A stretch of 64,000 nt of DNA from Anaeroplasma sp902783745 (GCA_946617655.1 CAMOKL010000004.1:1-64000), one strand, 5' to 3'; numbered from the stretch's first letter, positions 27,423 through 36,692 are shown. Translations and numbers: made by a program. Notes: a model not told the origin generated them from the letters alone.

Positions 27423-27520
27423 TAACACCTCTTAGTCTTCATTGTTTCCAAGAAATGAGAAAAGAGCAAGGTTGCAGCCTTGCTCTTTTCGTTTAATTAG
27501 TAACTTCTTAGCCTTCATTG
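27420..27520. repeat. Imperfect direct repeats flanking the shared terminator
   Basis: TAGTAAC..TCTTAG.CTTCATTG occurs at 27420-27444, just past the toxin stop, and at 27498-27520 at the 5' end of the antisense RNA. Because the two RNAs are transcribed convergently, the antisense copy can base-pair with the mRNA copy, as the DRa/DRb repeats do in the pAD1 par locus. Confidence 0.75.
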
Positions 27521-27522
27521 GC
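27455..27522 (-). ncRNA. Short antisense RNA, probable antitoxin of the type I pair
   Basis: From the minus-strand promoter at 27529-27557 a transcript of roughly 65-70 nt would begin near 27522, carry the direct repeat complementary to the toxin mRNA 3' region and end at the shared hairpin. Size, orientation and repeat position match RNAII of Fst/par systems. No expression data are available. Confidence 0.65.
27460..27489. terminator. Shared bidirectional terminator of the convergent RNAs
   Basis: A perfect 12-bp stem (27460-27471 with 27478-27489) has AAAA on one arm and TTTT on the other around a six-base loop. It can therefore terminate transcripts from both directions. The loops of the two RNAs are complementary and could start a kissing contact. 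Confidence 0.85.
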
Positions 27523-27528
27523 ATAATC

Positions 27529-27557
27529 ATTATAACATCTTTTATACAATTAATCAA
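27529..27557 (-). promoter_or_regulatory. Promoter of the antisense RNA
   Basis: On the minus strand TTGATT (27552-27557) and a consensus TATAAT (27529-27534) are 17 bases apart. It looks stronger than the opposing mRNA promoter, as expected for an antitoxin RNA. Confidence 0.75.
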
Positions 27558-27583
27558 ACTCTAAAATTTTCTAAAAATTCGTA

Positions 27584-28348
27584 TTAATTATTCTTTTTAT
27601 AGATATAATATAATCCTTTTAATAAAATATTTGGATCATATGTTATTTCATGCTTTGAATATGGAATAATTAATTTAGCAAGACCACCTGTTGAAATAAC
27701 ACTTGTATCTTCACCTAATTCTTCTTTTATTCTATCAATCAAACCATCTATCATAGATGCAGTACCATAAATCATACCAGACTGCATACATTCAACTGTA
27801 TTTTTACCAATTAAATGCTTAGGAGCCTCAAGTGATATAAATGGTAATTGAGATGCATGAGATGATAATGAATCAAGTGATGTTTTAATACCAGGTATTA
27901 TCATACCACCAATATGATTATTGTCCTTATCAATAACTGATAATGTTGTTGCAGTACCCATATCAATAATTATTGCAGGTGTCTTATATTCTTCAATAAC
28001 ACATACTGCATCACAAACTCTATCTGCACCAAGTGTCTTTTGATTATCAATTTTAATATTTAATCCTGTTTTTATGCCATGTCCGATAATAAATGGCTTT
28101 TTCTTTAATAAAAGCTCTAAGGCTTGTGATACTTCATGAGTTATTTCAGGTACAACAGATGATAATATTGCACCTTCAATATCTTTAATATTAATACCAT
28201 ATACTTGAATCATTAATCTGAAATTAATTAAGAAATCCATTTCTGTTTTTCTTTTATCTGTACCTATTCTTCCTTGAGCTATAATATTAGTTTTATCTAA
28301 AAAGCCTACAACTATATTTGTATTTCCAATATCAACTGCAAGTATCAT
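27584..28348 (-). CDS. coaX: Type III pantothenate kinase
   Basis: Phosphorylates pantothenate, the first committed step to CoA. The 254-residue ASKHA-fold protein has DIGNTNIVVGFLD near the N-terminus, GADRVCDAV and DMGTATTLSVID, all typical of CoaX. It is the last gene of the pantothenate/CoA operon, one base after coaBC. No separate terminator is seen; read-through would run into the antisense RNA region. Confidence 0.95.
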   Translation of the reverse strand: MILAVDIGNTNIVVGFLDKTNIIAQGRIGTDKRKTEMDFLINFRLMIQVYGINIKDIEGAILSSVVPEITHEVSQALELLLKKKPFIIGHGIKTGLNIKIDNQKTLGADRVCDAVCVIEEYKTPAIIIDMGTATTLSVIDKDNNHIGGMIIPGIKTSLDSLSSHASQLPFISLEAPKHLIGKNTVECMQSGMIYGTASMIDGLIDRIKEELGEDTSVISTGGLAKLIIPYSKHEITYDPNILLKGLYYIYKKNN

Positions 28349-28349
28349 A

Positions 28350-29534
28350 TTATAGTCTTCCTACCTTATCTAATATATTTTTGGCTAATTCTTCTTTTGT
28401 TTTTAATTCAGATATTTCAATTTCATCCTTAGTTATAAAAGTGATTTGATTTGTATCAACACCAAATCCAGTATTTGGATTTGATAATGAATTTGCACAA
28501 ATCATATCACAATTCTTTTTAATAAGCTTTTTCTTAGAATTTTCAAGCATATCTTCTGTTTCCATTGAAAAACCAATTAACTTTTGTGTTGTTTTATTTT
28601 CACCAACAAATGCTAATATATCTTTTGTTCTTTTTAGCTTTATAGACATATCATCATCTGATTTTTTAATTTTGTTTGATGCAACAACCATAGGAGTATA
28701 ATCAGCAACTGCGGCAGACATAATTATATAATCCATATCCTTATAATTATCTTTTACTTGATTAAACATATCTTCTGCAGATATTGTATTAATAACTTTA
28801 ATTCCCGGGAATGGCTTTAATGATGTAGGTCCAGATATTAATAATACATCTGCACCTCTTAAATATGCATTCTTTGCAATTGCATAACCCATCTTACCAG
28901 TTGAATGGTTAGTTATATATCTAACTGGGTCAATTGCTTCAACTGTAGGTCCTGCAGTAATTAAGATTTTCTTTCCTTCTAAATCATGTGGATATGCTAT
29001 ATGTCTTAATATTGCAGAAACTAATATTTCCTCATCAGGTAATTTACCTTTTCCTATATCATCACATGCTAAAAGTCCTGATGATGGTTCAATTATTTCA
29101 TATCCATATTTTTTAAGCTTTTCTAAGTTATCTTGTAATATTGGATTTTCATACATATTTGTATTCATTGCAGGTGAAATAATCTTTTTTCCCTTGAATG
29201 CAAATAATGTAGTTGTAAGCATATCATCACATATACCTGATGCAATTTTACCAATGATATTCGCTGTTGCAGGTGCAACCATAAATATATCAGCTTTTTT
29301 TGCAAGTGATACATGTTCAACATTAAATTGGAAATTTCTATCAAATGTATCAACTAAGCATTTATTACCTGTTAGGGTTTCAAATGTAATTGGATTAATA
29401 ATGTTTAATGCATTTTTAGTCATTATTACATGACAATCTGCACCCATCTTTTTTAAAGTATGTACAACTCCTGCCATTTTATATGCAGCAATAGATGCAG
29501 TAACTCCAATTATAACTGTCTTTCCTTTTAGCAT
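28350..29534 (-). CDS. coaBC: Phosphopantothenoylcysteine synthetase/decarboxylase
   Basis: A bifunctional flavoprotein of CoA synthesis. The N-terminal decarboxylase (about 1-180) has PAMNTNMYENP and a substrate-binding Cys region (SSGLLACDDIGKG). The C-terminal synthetase begins with GKKILITAGPTVEAIDPVR and contains NHSTGKMGYAIA and SAAVADYTP. It uses phosphopantothenate from the next gene's product. Confidence 0.95.
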   Translation of the reverse strand: MLKGKTVIIGVTASIAAYKMAGVVHTLKKMGADCHVIMTKNALNIINPITFETLTGNKCLVDTFDRNFQFNVEHVSLAKKADIFMVAPATANIIGKIASGICDDMLTTTLFAFKGKKIISPAMNTNMYENPILQDNLEKLKKYGYEIIEPSSGLLACDDIGKGKLPDEEILVSAILRHIAYPHDLEGKKILITAGPTVEAIDPVRYITNHSTGKMGYAIAKNAYLRGADVLLISGPTSLKPFPGIKVINTISAEDMFNQVKDNYKDMDYIIMSAAVADYTPMVVASNKIKKSDDDMSIKLKRTKDILAFVGENKTTQKLIGFSMETEDMLENSKKKLIKKNCDMICANSLSNPNTGFGVDTNQITFITKDEIEISELKTKEELAKNILDKVGRL

Positions 29535-29545
29535 AAGATCACATC

Positions 29546-29938
29546 CTATTCTTGGTCTTCTAATCTTCCATATTTCTCGTAATTTGCAATACGTGAAATC
29601 TTATTATCATTATCAACAAAAACAACTGTTGGTTTTAATTCCTTTGCTTCTTCAGGTGTTACATCACAATAAGACATAATAATAACCTTATCATCCTTTT
29701 TTCCACACCATGCAGCTGCACCATTTAAGCAAATAACACCAGATCCAGCCTCGCCTTTTATTGTATATGTTTCAAATCTTTTTCCATTTGCAATGTTTAC
29801 TACTTGAACCTTTTCGTATTCATATATTCCAGCTTCTTCCATAAGTTTTGAATCAATTGTTATTGAGCCAACATAATCAAGCTTAGCTTCAGTAACAGTC
29901 GCTCTATGGATTTTTGCTTTAAGCATTGTAATTGTCAT
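29546..29938 (-). CDS. panD: Aspartate 1-decarboxylase proenzyme
   Basis: Makes beta-alanine from aspartate using a pyruvoyl group formed by self-cleavage at Gly24-Ser25 (LDYVGSITID). The start at 29938 gives the same numbering as E. coli PanD (MxxTMLxxK) and overlaps the panC stop by one base (TAATG). At 130 aa it is full length. A PanM-like maturation factor is not visible. Confidence 0.95.
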   Translation of the reverse strand: MTITMLKAKIHRATVTEAKLDYVGSITIDSKLMEEAGIYEYEKVQVVNIANGKRFETYTIKGEAGSGVICLNGAAAWCGKKDDKVIIMSYCDVTPEEAKELKPTVVFVDNDNKISRIANYEKYGRLEDQE

Positions 29939-30789
29939 TAGTCATTTACCTCAATAATAAAGTTATCAATTTCTCTTGTTGTACCAATATATACTGCTAT
30001 TGCAACTAAAACCTCACCTTTAATCTTAGATATAGGTTGAATATTTGTGTTATCAACTATAGATACATAATCTACTCTTGCTAAAGGTTCAGTATATAAA
30101 ACCTTAGTAATTGCATCAATTACCTTAGCTGAATCTCTTTCACCATTTAAAATTAAATCCTTACCAACCTTTAAAGACTTAGATAAAATTACTGCAGCCT
30201 TTCTTTCTTCAGGTGATAGATATGTATTTCTTGATGATTTTGCAAGACCATCATCTTCTCTTACAATTGGGCAACCAATTATTTCAATATCAAAATTTAA
30301 GTCACGAACAAATCTCTTTACAACCGCAAGCTGTTGTGCATCCTTTTGACCAAAGTATGCTCTATCTGGTGAAACAATATTAAATAACTTAGTTAATACT
30401 GTACAAACACCACCAAAATGAACAGGGCGCTTTGCACCACATAAGTATTCAGTAACTTCAGTTGTATTAACTGAAGTTGTAAAATGTTCTGGATACATTT
30501 CTTTTGGTTCTGGATTAAAAATTAAATCAGCACCAGCATCACTTACAAGCTTAGTATCTCTTTCTAAATCTCTTGGATATTTATCTAAATCTTCATTCTT
30601 ACCAAATTGAATTGGGTTTACGAATACAGATACAACAGTCTTATCGTTCATAGATACTGACTTTGTAATAAGACTCTTATGACCTTCATGTAAATATCCC
30701 ATTGTAGGTACTAAACCAACACTTAAGCCTTCTTTTCTCCAGCCTTTTACTATTTCTCTTACTTCCTTAATTGTATGTACTACTTTCAT
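29938..30789 (-). CDS. panC: Pantoate-beta-alanine ligase
   Basis: Joins pantoate and beta-alanine with ATP to give pantothenate. GLVPTMGYLHEGH holds the HIGH-type box, and YFGQKDAQQLAV and the late KSSRN loop are the nucleotide-binding segments. It is 283 residues and overlaps both neighbours by one base. Confidence 0.96.
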   Translation of the reverse strand: MKVVHTIKEVREIVKGWRKEGLSVGLVPTMGYLHEGHKSLITKSVSMNDKTVVSVFVNPIQFGKNEDLDKYPRDLERDTKLVSDAGADLIFNPEPKEMYPEHFTTSVNTTEVTEYLCGAKRPVHFGGVCTVLTKLFNIVSPDRAYFGQKDAQQLAVVKRFVRDLNFDIEIIGCPIVREDDGLAKSSRNTYLSPEERKAAVILSKSLKVGKDLILNGERDSAKVIDAITKVLYTEPLARVDYVSIVDNTNIQPISKIKGEVLVAIAVYIGTTREIDNFIIEVND

Positions 30790-31631
30790 TATTTTTCTTC
30801 CTCGATTCTTTTTATTGCTTCTTCTAAATCATTTTCTTCAATCTTATATGTTTGTTCTAAGGTAGGGAATTTAGAATTTACTACCTCATCCTTATATTCC
30901 TTAAATGCATCAACTATAACATCATGTAGGTTTGCATATTTCTTAACAAATTTTGCAACCTTACCTGATGAGGAACCAAGCATATCTTGGTTAACTAATA
31001 CTTGCGCATCACATGCGCTAGATGCACCAATACCAATTGTTGAAATATGTAACATATTAGTTACTTTTGCTGCTAACTTTTCAGGTACACATTCAAGTGT
31101 TACTGCAAATGCGCCAGCTTCTTGTACAGCTAGACAATCCTTAATTAAATTATATGCTTGATCACTTGACTTACCTTGTACCTTATATCCACCAAATGCG
31201 TTAACTGATTGTGGTGTTAATCCAACATGGGCAACAACAGGAATACCTGCATCAGTAATTGCTTTAATTCTTGATGCGTATTTCATACCACCCTCAAGCT
31301 TAACAGCTTGACATCCAGTTTCTTTAATTAATCTTCCTGCATTCATTAATGCTTGTTCATCAGATAGCTGATATGACATAAAAGGCATATCTACTACAAC
31401 AAATGTATTAGGAGCTCCTCTTACAACACTTGAACCATAAGTAATCATATCTTCCATCTTAACAGGTAATGTATTAGGATATCCCATCATTACCATACCT
31501 AAAGAATCACCAACTAAAATAAAGTCAATTCCTGCTTCTTCTACAAGCTTTGCAGTTGTGTAATCATAACATGTAACTTGTGCAAGCTTCTTTTGTCCCT
31601 TATATTCCTTAAATGTATTTACTGTAATCAT
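30789..31631 (-). CDS. panB: Ketopantoate hydroxymethyltransferase
   Basis: Adds a hydroxymethyl group from methylene-THF to 2-ketoisovalerate. The TIM-barrel motifs DYTTAKLVEEAGIDFILVGD, VVDMPFMSY and KLEGG are present, with the metal-binding Asp residues (280 aa). It overlaps the reductase-type gene upstream by four bases (ATGA). Confidence 0.96.
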   Translation of the reverse strand: MITVNTFKEYKGQKKLAQVTCYDYTTAKLVEEAGIDFILVGDSLGMVMMGYPNTLPVKMEDMITYGSSVVRGAPNTFVVVDMPFMSYQLSDEQALMNAGRLIKETGCQAVKLEGGMKYASRIKAITDAGIPVVAHVGLTPQSVNAFGGYKVQGKSSDQAYNLIKDCLAVQEAGAFAVTLECVPEKLAAKVTNMLHISTIGIGASSACDAQVLVNQDMLGSSSGKVAKFVKKYANLHDVIVDAFKEYKDEVVNSKFPTLEQTYKIEENDLEEAIKRIEEEK

Positions 31632-32458
31632 TTCAATTCTCCTTTTAGTAAATCATATATTTTAGAATAATCACTATTATTCAATTCCTTTGAAATATCT
31701 ACAAGCTTTAAAGAAAGCCTAATATATATTTCTTTTTCTTCATCCGTTAAGACATCTAAATGCTTTTTAACAGTTTCTATATCACATCTTCTTATAGGAC
31801 CTGTTAAGGCATCCTTTGTACCAACATTTAATATATTATCTATATTATTCTTTATTAATGGATTAAATATACTTAAATCATTTATACCAATGCTTTTAAA
31901 CAAATCATATCCAATATCTACTAAAGAACAAACTAAATTAGAAATCATAACACAACCTGCATGATATCTACTTTTATTACAAGAATCTATTAATACTACC
32001 TTTCTATCAAATAGATCCTTTATTTCATCTACTTTATTCAAATTATTACCTTCAAGTGTTAAATATGCATTTGAAAAATCCTTATATGAATTATATTTAT
32101 CATTAAACGCATATATAGGATGTAGTGAATAACAAGAATTATTATCTAATAGCCCCATAAATACTTCACTAGATATAGAACCTGATGTATGAATTAATAT
32201 CTTATTATTGCATTTAATATCAATAAGTTCTTTTACTACATATTTAATTTGATCATCATTTACAGTTAAAAAAAGAGTATCACAGCTATCTACTATTTCT
32301 TTAAGACTACTGTAATACTCACTAATACTAAACTTTGCACAGTCTTTCGCATCTTCTATATTCTTAGAATAAATACCACATACATTATGATATTTATCAT
32401 TAATATATTTAGCTAATGTGAATCCCACATTACCTGCGCCTATAAATCCAATTCTCAT
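31628..32458 (-). CDS. panG: Rossmann/DUF2520 protein, probable ketopantoate reductase (PanG-type)
   Basis: The N-terminal NADP-binding fold starts with RIGFIGAGNVGFTLAKY; a DUF2520-type helical domain follows from about residue 125 (SLHPIYAF). It is the first gene of the panB-panC-panD-coaBC-coaX operon. The only missing step there is reduction of ketopantoate, and no panE is present. DUF2520-containing PanG enzymes are known to perform that step in Francisella and some Bacillota. The assignment rests on fold plus operon context. Confidence 0.75.
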   Translation of the reverse strand: MRIGFIGAGNVGFTLAKYINDKYHNVCGIYSKNIEDAKDCAKFSISEYYSSLKEIVDSCDTLFLTVNDDQIKYVVKELIDIKCNNKILIHTSGSISSEVFMGLLDNNSCYSLHPIYAFNDKYNSYKDFSNAYLTLEGNNLNKVDEIKDLFDRKVVLIDSCNKSRYHAGCVMISNLVCSLVDIGYDLFKSIGINDLSIFNPLIKNNIDNILNVGTKDALTGPIRRCDIETVKKHLDVLTDEEKEIYIRLSLKLVDISKELNNSDYSKIYDLLKGELK

Positions 32459-32644
32459 TTCATCACCTCACTAATATAATTTATTTCTAATATCATTTAG
32501 TTTTAAGAAATGCTTGATTTATATATATTTAAATTAAAGTTTTTTATTAGTAAAGTTTTACAATACATAAATACTTTCTAACCAAAATGATTATACTACT
32601 TATTTTTGTATTTGTAAAATAAATTAATAAATATACGTTTTCAT

Positions 32645-32686
32645 AAAAAAATGGTTATTACTAATTTTAAACTAATAATAACCATT
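32645..32686 (-). terminator. Terminator after tsaD
   Basis: A perfect 11-bp stem (AATGGTTATTA / TAATAACCATT) is followed on the minus strand by seven T. It ends the tsaE-tsaB-rimI-ybaK-tsaD operon. Confidence 0.85.
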
Positions 32687-32691
32687 AAATA

Positions 32692-33693
32692 CTATTCAGA
32701 TTCAATTTCTAATGATGCATATGCATTTAAATGTAGGTCTGCAAGAGTAGGATTACATTTATATTGATAATATCCTGCACAAGCAATCATTGCAGCATTA
32801 TCAGTACAATACTTAATTGATGGAATCATGATATTAAAATCCTTGCCTTCTTCCATAAATCTTTCTTTTAATCCTTTGTTTGCAGAAACTCCACCTGCAA
32901 CAATAATATTAGAAACACCTTTCTCTTTTGCTAATCTTAATGTTTTTCTTACTAAAACCTCAGTAACTGAGTTTTGGAATGAACAACATAAATCATTAAT
33001 ATTAATCTCTTCTCCTCTTTGCATTGCATTATGATGAAGATTAATAACTGCAGATTTTAATCCAGAAAAAGAGAAATTATAACTACCATCCTCTAAATAA
33101 ACTCTAGGTAGGTTATATGTATCCTTACCTAAATGTGCAAGCTTATCAACCTTAGGTCCACCAGGATATGTTAAGCCACATACTCTTGCAACCTTATCAT
33201 ATGCTTCACCAACCGCGTCATCTAATGTTTCACCAATAAGCTCAAAATTAAAATGATCCTTCATATAAATAAGCTCTGTATTACCACCAGATACTAATAA
33301 TGCAATTGCAGGGAATGTCATTTCATGCTCAATTGAATTTGCATAAATATGTCCAACTAAATGGTGTACTGCAATGATTGGCTTATGATACATCATCGCA
33401 AATGTTTTTGCGGCATTAACACCAATAAGTAAAGAGCCTATTAAACCAGGCCCATATGTTACTGCAACTAAATCAATATCCTCAGGCTTAACATTTGCTT
33501 CTTCAAATGCTTGCTTAAAAACCATAGATACTTGATATACATGGTTTCTTGATGCAACCTCAGGTACTACACCACCAAATTTTTCATGAATATTAATTTG
33601 AGAATTTATTACGCATGATAATACTTCTTTTCCATCTCTTACTATAGATGCAGAAGTTTCATCACAGCTTGATTCAACTCCTAATACTAGCAT
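32692..33693 (-). CDS. tsaD: tRNA N6-threonylcarbamoyladenosine transferase TsaD
   Basis: Transfers the threonylcarbamoyl group to A37 of ANN-reading tRNAs. The ASKHA fold begins LGVESSCDETSASIV; metal-binding histidines lie in HHLVGH (about 110-115), with LVSGGNTEL and a late GGVSANKGL. Its partners TsaB and TsaE are encoded in the same operon. TsaC is not in the window. Confidence 0.97.
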   Translation of the reverse strand: MLVLGVESSCDETSASIVRDGKEVLSCVINSQINIHEKFGGVVPEVASRNHVYQVSMVFKQAFEEANVKPEDIDLVAVTYGPGLIGSLLIGVNAAKTFAMMYHKPIIAVHHLVGHIYANSIEHEMTFPAIALLVSGGNTELIYMKDHFNFELIGETLDDAVGEAYDKVARVCGLTYPGGPKVDKLAHLGKDTYNLPRVYLEDGSYNFSFSGLKSAVINLHHNAMQRGEEININDLCCSFQNSVTEVLVRKTLRLAKEKGVSNIIVAGGVSANKGLKERFMEEGKDFNIMIPSIKYCTDNAAMIACAGYYQYKCNPTLADLHLNAYASLEIESE

Positions 33694-33697
33694 AAAC

Positions 33698-34171
33698 CTA
33701 CTCCTTTATATCCTTAAATTCAATACGGATAAGCTTAGATAGCTCATTTGGATCCATTTTAATTTGTAATCCTATCTTTCCACCAGAAAATAAAACATAT
33801 GGAAAATCTAATGCAGTTATATCCATAACTGTTACAAAGCTTTTCTTCATTCCAATAGGAGAACATCCACCTCTTACATATCCTGTTAAAGGTAAAAGCT
33901 CTTTTACCTGTATCATCTCAACTGATTTACAATTAACTGTCTTAGCACATTTCTTTAAATCCAATTCAGAAGATACTGGAACACAAAATACATAATTTTT
34001 CTTATCAGCGCCCTTAGTTACTAATGTTTTAAAAACCTGATTAGGATCTTCATTTGTAGCCATTGCAACACCAATACCATCTACTGCTTCACCTTCCTTA
34101 TGAGCATATTCTATTACCTCATATTTAATTTTCTTTTGGTCAAGCTGTCTCATCGCATTTGTCTTTTCCAT
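33698..34171 (-). CDS. ybaK: YbaK/EbsC-type Cys-tRNA(Pro) deacylase
   Basis: A trans-editing protein that removes cysteine from mischarged tRNA-Pro. The YbaK fold shows NAMRQLDQKKIKYEV near the start, the conserved Lys in VFKTLVTKG and GGCSPIGMKK. GTGAGG lies six bases before the ATG at 34171; the longer in-frame extension has no ribosome-binding site and would overlap rimI. It is placed between rimI and tsaD. Confidence 0.9.
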   Translation of the reverse strand: MEKTNAMRQLDQKKIKYEVIEYAHKEGEAVDGIGVAMATNEDPNQVFKTLVTKGADKKNYVFCVPVSSELDLKKCAKTVNCKSVEMIQVKELLPLTGYVRGGCSPIGMKKSFVTVMDITALDFPYVLFSGGKIGLQIKMDPNELSKLIRIEFKDIKE

Positions 34172-34182
34172 AAAAAACCTCA

Positions 34183-34614
34183 CTAAAATATTAACTGCAA
34201 CACTTGTGCATCGCATCCATCACTATAATATTGTTTTCTTACATTAATCTTTCTATATCCAAGCTTACTATATAAGCTTATTGCTGCAACATTATCATCT
34301 CTAACCTCAAGAAATGATGATTTAGCACCATATTCCTTTAATTCACTAAATACGTGATTTAAAAGATTTTCTCCTAAATGACATCTTCTTCTTTTAGGTG
34401 ATATACAAAAGTTTAAAATTTCAATGATTTCACCATCAAATACAGTAGATACATATCCAATAATATCATTATTATCATCTATTACATAAATATATGCCAT
34501 CATATTAGATAAATATGATTCTAAAAAATCATAACCTAAACTATGTCCTAGCGATTCTTCTTCTAATGATACTATTTTATTAATATCTTCTTTAGTATAT
34601 TTTCTTATAATCAT
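34183..34614 (-). CDS. rimI: RimI-type ribosomal protein N-acetyltransferase
   Basis: A GNAT-fold protein of 143 aa with the acetyl-CoA loop RRCHLGENLL and the late LEVRDDNVAAISLYSKLGY segment typical of RimI. It is encoded between tsaB and tsaD, the usual place for rimI. Stop and start with tsaB overlap by one base. Confidence 0.9.
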   Translation of the reverse strand: MIIRKYTKEDINKIVSLEEESLGHSLGYDFLESYLSNMMAYIYVIDDNNDIIGYVSTVFDGEIIEILNFCISPKRRRCHLGENLLNHVFSELKEYGAKSSFLEVRDDNVAAISLYSKLGYRKINVRKQYYSDGCDAQVLQLIF

Positions 34615-35189
34615 TATTTTAAATTTCTTTCAGCTTCAGTATCTCTTAAATAATTAGGTACTAAAAGATCTGGATTACTAACTAATTCTGAATTTGATAT
34701 TACATAGAATGGATCTACTATAAATTCAGATTCATTAGAAACAAATTCATAATTAGATTCTAATAATGTATTATTATCATACATTCCCTCATCTAATACA
34801 TATTTATCCTTATTAGTATCTATTATTGCAGCAAAAGATTGATTATGTCTTGCATCAACCATAGATAAAACTATACCCTTATTTCCTGATGCAATAAGCT
34901 TTAATGTAGATATTTTATATAATGGAACATTCTTAAATGATGCCATCATTTTAGAAACTGTAACACCCATTCTAACACCAGTATAAGACCCAGGTCCTAT
35001 ACCAACTATAATCTTTGATAATTGATCTACTTCTATTTTTGCAGTTTTTAAGGCTTCATCAACTAAATAAACAATGTTTTTAGCATGATCATGTTCGCCT
35101 TTCATATATACTTCTTTTACTATTTTATTATCGCAAACTAAGGCAATATATAAAACTTTAGTTGCTGAATCAATAATTAATGAATACAT
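34614..35189 (-). CDS. tsaB: t6A biosynthesis scaffold TsaB
   Basis: An inactive ASKHA-fold paralogue of TsaD that holds the TsaD-TsaE complex. The KIIVGIGPGSYTGVRMGV motif near residue 65 is diagnostic. It is 191 aa and overlaps tsaE and rimI by one base each. Confidence 0.93.
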   Translation of the reverse strand: MYSLIIDSATKVLYIALVCDNKIVKEVYMKGEHDHAKNIVYLVDEALKTAKIEVDQLSKIIVGIGPGSYTGVRMGVTVSKMMASFKNVPLYKISTLKLIASGNKGIVLSMVDARHNQSFAAIIDTNKDKYVLDEGMYDNNTLLESNYEFVSNESEFIVDPFYVISNSELVSNPDLLVPNYLRDTEAERNLK

Positions 35190-35638
35190 TATAATGCCTC
35201 AACTTTCTTAATATATTTATCTCCTATTGCCTTAATTTCAATAGTACGCTTTTCTGAATAAGTTCTTATAATATTAACTAAAATATATTCCTTAGGTAAT
35301 AACTCTTCTACTTGATATGGCCATTCAATTACACATACACCATCAGTTTCAATATATTCATATAAATCAAAATCATTATTTAGGCCATCTAATCTATATA
35401 AATCTAAGTGATACAATGTAGCCTTTGTACCCTTATATGATTTTACTATCGTAAATGTAGGTGAATTAATAATTCTTGTTACACCTAATGCCTTACCTAT
35501 TCCCTTAGTAAATGTAGTTTTTCCTGCAGATAAGTCACCTAAGAGTAAAACAACATCTCCATTTTCTAACACATTACCAAGCTTTTCTCCAAGCATTATT
35601 GTTTCTTCTGGATTATTAATATTAAATGTTTTTACCAT
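35189..35638 (-). CDS. tsaE: t6A biosynthesis ATPase TsaE
   Basis: The small ATPase of the TsaBDE complex, with P-loop GDLSAGKTT and the family blocks NSPTFTIVKSY, YHLDLYRL and VIEWPYQ. The ATG at 35638 is preferred over the GTG four codons upstream, which lies in AGGAAGTGGATGAT. It is first in the t6A operon. Confidence 0.93.
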   Translation of the reverse strand: MVKTFNINNPEETIMLGEKLGNVLENGDVVLLLGDLSAGKTTFTKGIGKALGVTRIINSPTFTIVKSYKGTKATLYHLDLYRLDGLNNDFDLYEYIETDGVCVIEWPYQVEELLPKEYILVNIIRTYSEKRTIEIKAIGDKYIKKVEAL

Positions 35639-35689
35639 AATATCATCCACTTCCTAAAAAATTTACTCTAATATTATAAGTTAAATAAT

Positions 35690-35730
35690 AAAAATAATAA
35701 AGACTCCAAGAACACTTTCTTGAAGTCTTT
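35690..35730 (-). terminator. Terminator after the CobW/YcgQ-type gene
   Basis: A 14-bp stem (35699-35712 with 35717-35730, one wobble) on the minus strand is followed by a T-rich run, just past the GTPase gene stop. Confidence 0.7.
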
Positions 35731-35734
35731 TATA

Positions 35735-36673
35735 CTAATTCATACCTAATACTTCTTCTTTATGCTTAGGCATTACTACAACACTTGATGCGTGAAGCAT
35801 TATAACTTCTTCTTTTGCAAGCTTTGAGTATTCTCTTGAAACTGTACAAGTTAAATATACATAATCTCCATCTTTAACCTTAACATCAGTTTCATTTTTT
35901 ACCTCATATCCTAAGAATTGGATATCTTGTGCACAACAAGTCATAACCTGTCTTCCTACAACAAAATCACCATTCTTTAATGACTTACGAACAAATACAG
36001 GGAATTTAAATGTCTTGTTCTCATATTTCTCAAAATTATCAAAAACCTCAACATACCAAATAGGATAAATATCTTCTTCAAAGATAATTTCATCCTTTGA
36101 TAAATCATAAGGTAGGTCTTCATCTAATCTTGTAGTTAGGGAACCATCAGCTTGTTCAAAGGCAATTTGACATTGCTGATTCATAGCACGGATTTGTCTT
36201 CTAAATGATGCAAGCTCATTAATACCATCACATCTATTAAATATAACAAGGCTTGAATCCTTTAACATACTTTGATATATCTTTTTCATGTTATTAAACA
36301 TAACCTTAAATGTAGATGCATCAATTAAAGATATTTGTTGATATATAAGCATATAATCTGGGAATTCTTGATTATCCCAATTAAAGAATGTGTTATATTC
36401 AATAACATATCTATCAGCCATATATTTCTTATCTATTGCTTCCATATATTCAGGAGTAAAATCTGTATCCTTTTCTACATATTCAATAGATACCTTGTAT
36501 TTATCTAGCCATTCCTTATCGTATTCAATTTCGCCTTCCTCGCAACAAATAATAACTGTTGTATTATTTTGATATTCAGGATTATTCTCAATAATTTCTT
36601 TAATTAATGATGTTTTACCTGATTCAAGGAATCCATTTAATAAGAATAGTGGAACCTCTTTAGTCTTTGGCAT
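35735..36673 (-). CDS. CobW-type GTPase with a YcgQ/TIGR03943-like C-terminal domain
   Basis: The first roughly 180 residues are a COG0523/CobW G domain with GFLESGKTS at 14-22, a CC pair (VIICCEEGE) and FNRCD as the base-recognition motif. From about residue 190 it carries a domain resembling the C-terminus of YcgQ/TIGR03943 proteins (VGRQVMTCCAQDIQFLGYE), which are linked to metal homeostasis. The fusion suggests a metal-transfer role, probably zinc. It is directly downstream of a second COG0523 gene and co-transcribed with it. Confidence 0.8.
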   Translation of the reverse strand: MPKTKEVPLFLLNGFLESGKTSLIKEIIENNPEYQNNTTVIICCEEGEIEYDKEWLDKYKVSIEYVEKDTDFTPEYMEAIDKKYMADRYVIEYNTFFNWDNQEFPDYMLIYQQISLIDASTFKVMFNNMKKIYQSMLKDSSLVIFNRCDGINELASFRRQIRAMNQQCQIAFEQADGSLTTRLDEDLPYDLSKDEIIFEEDIYPIWYVEVFDNFEKYENKTFKFPVFVRKSLKNGDFVVGRQVMTCCAQDIQFLGYEVKNETDVKVKDGDYVYLTCTVSREYSKLAKEEVIMLHASSVVVMPKHKEEVLGMN

Positions 36674-36692
36674 AATAAAACCTCTTTATAAA

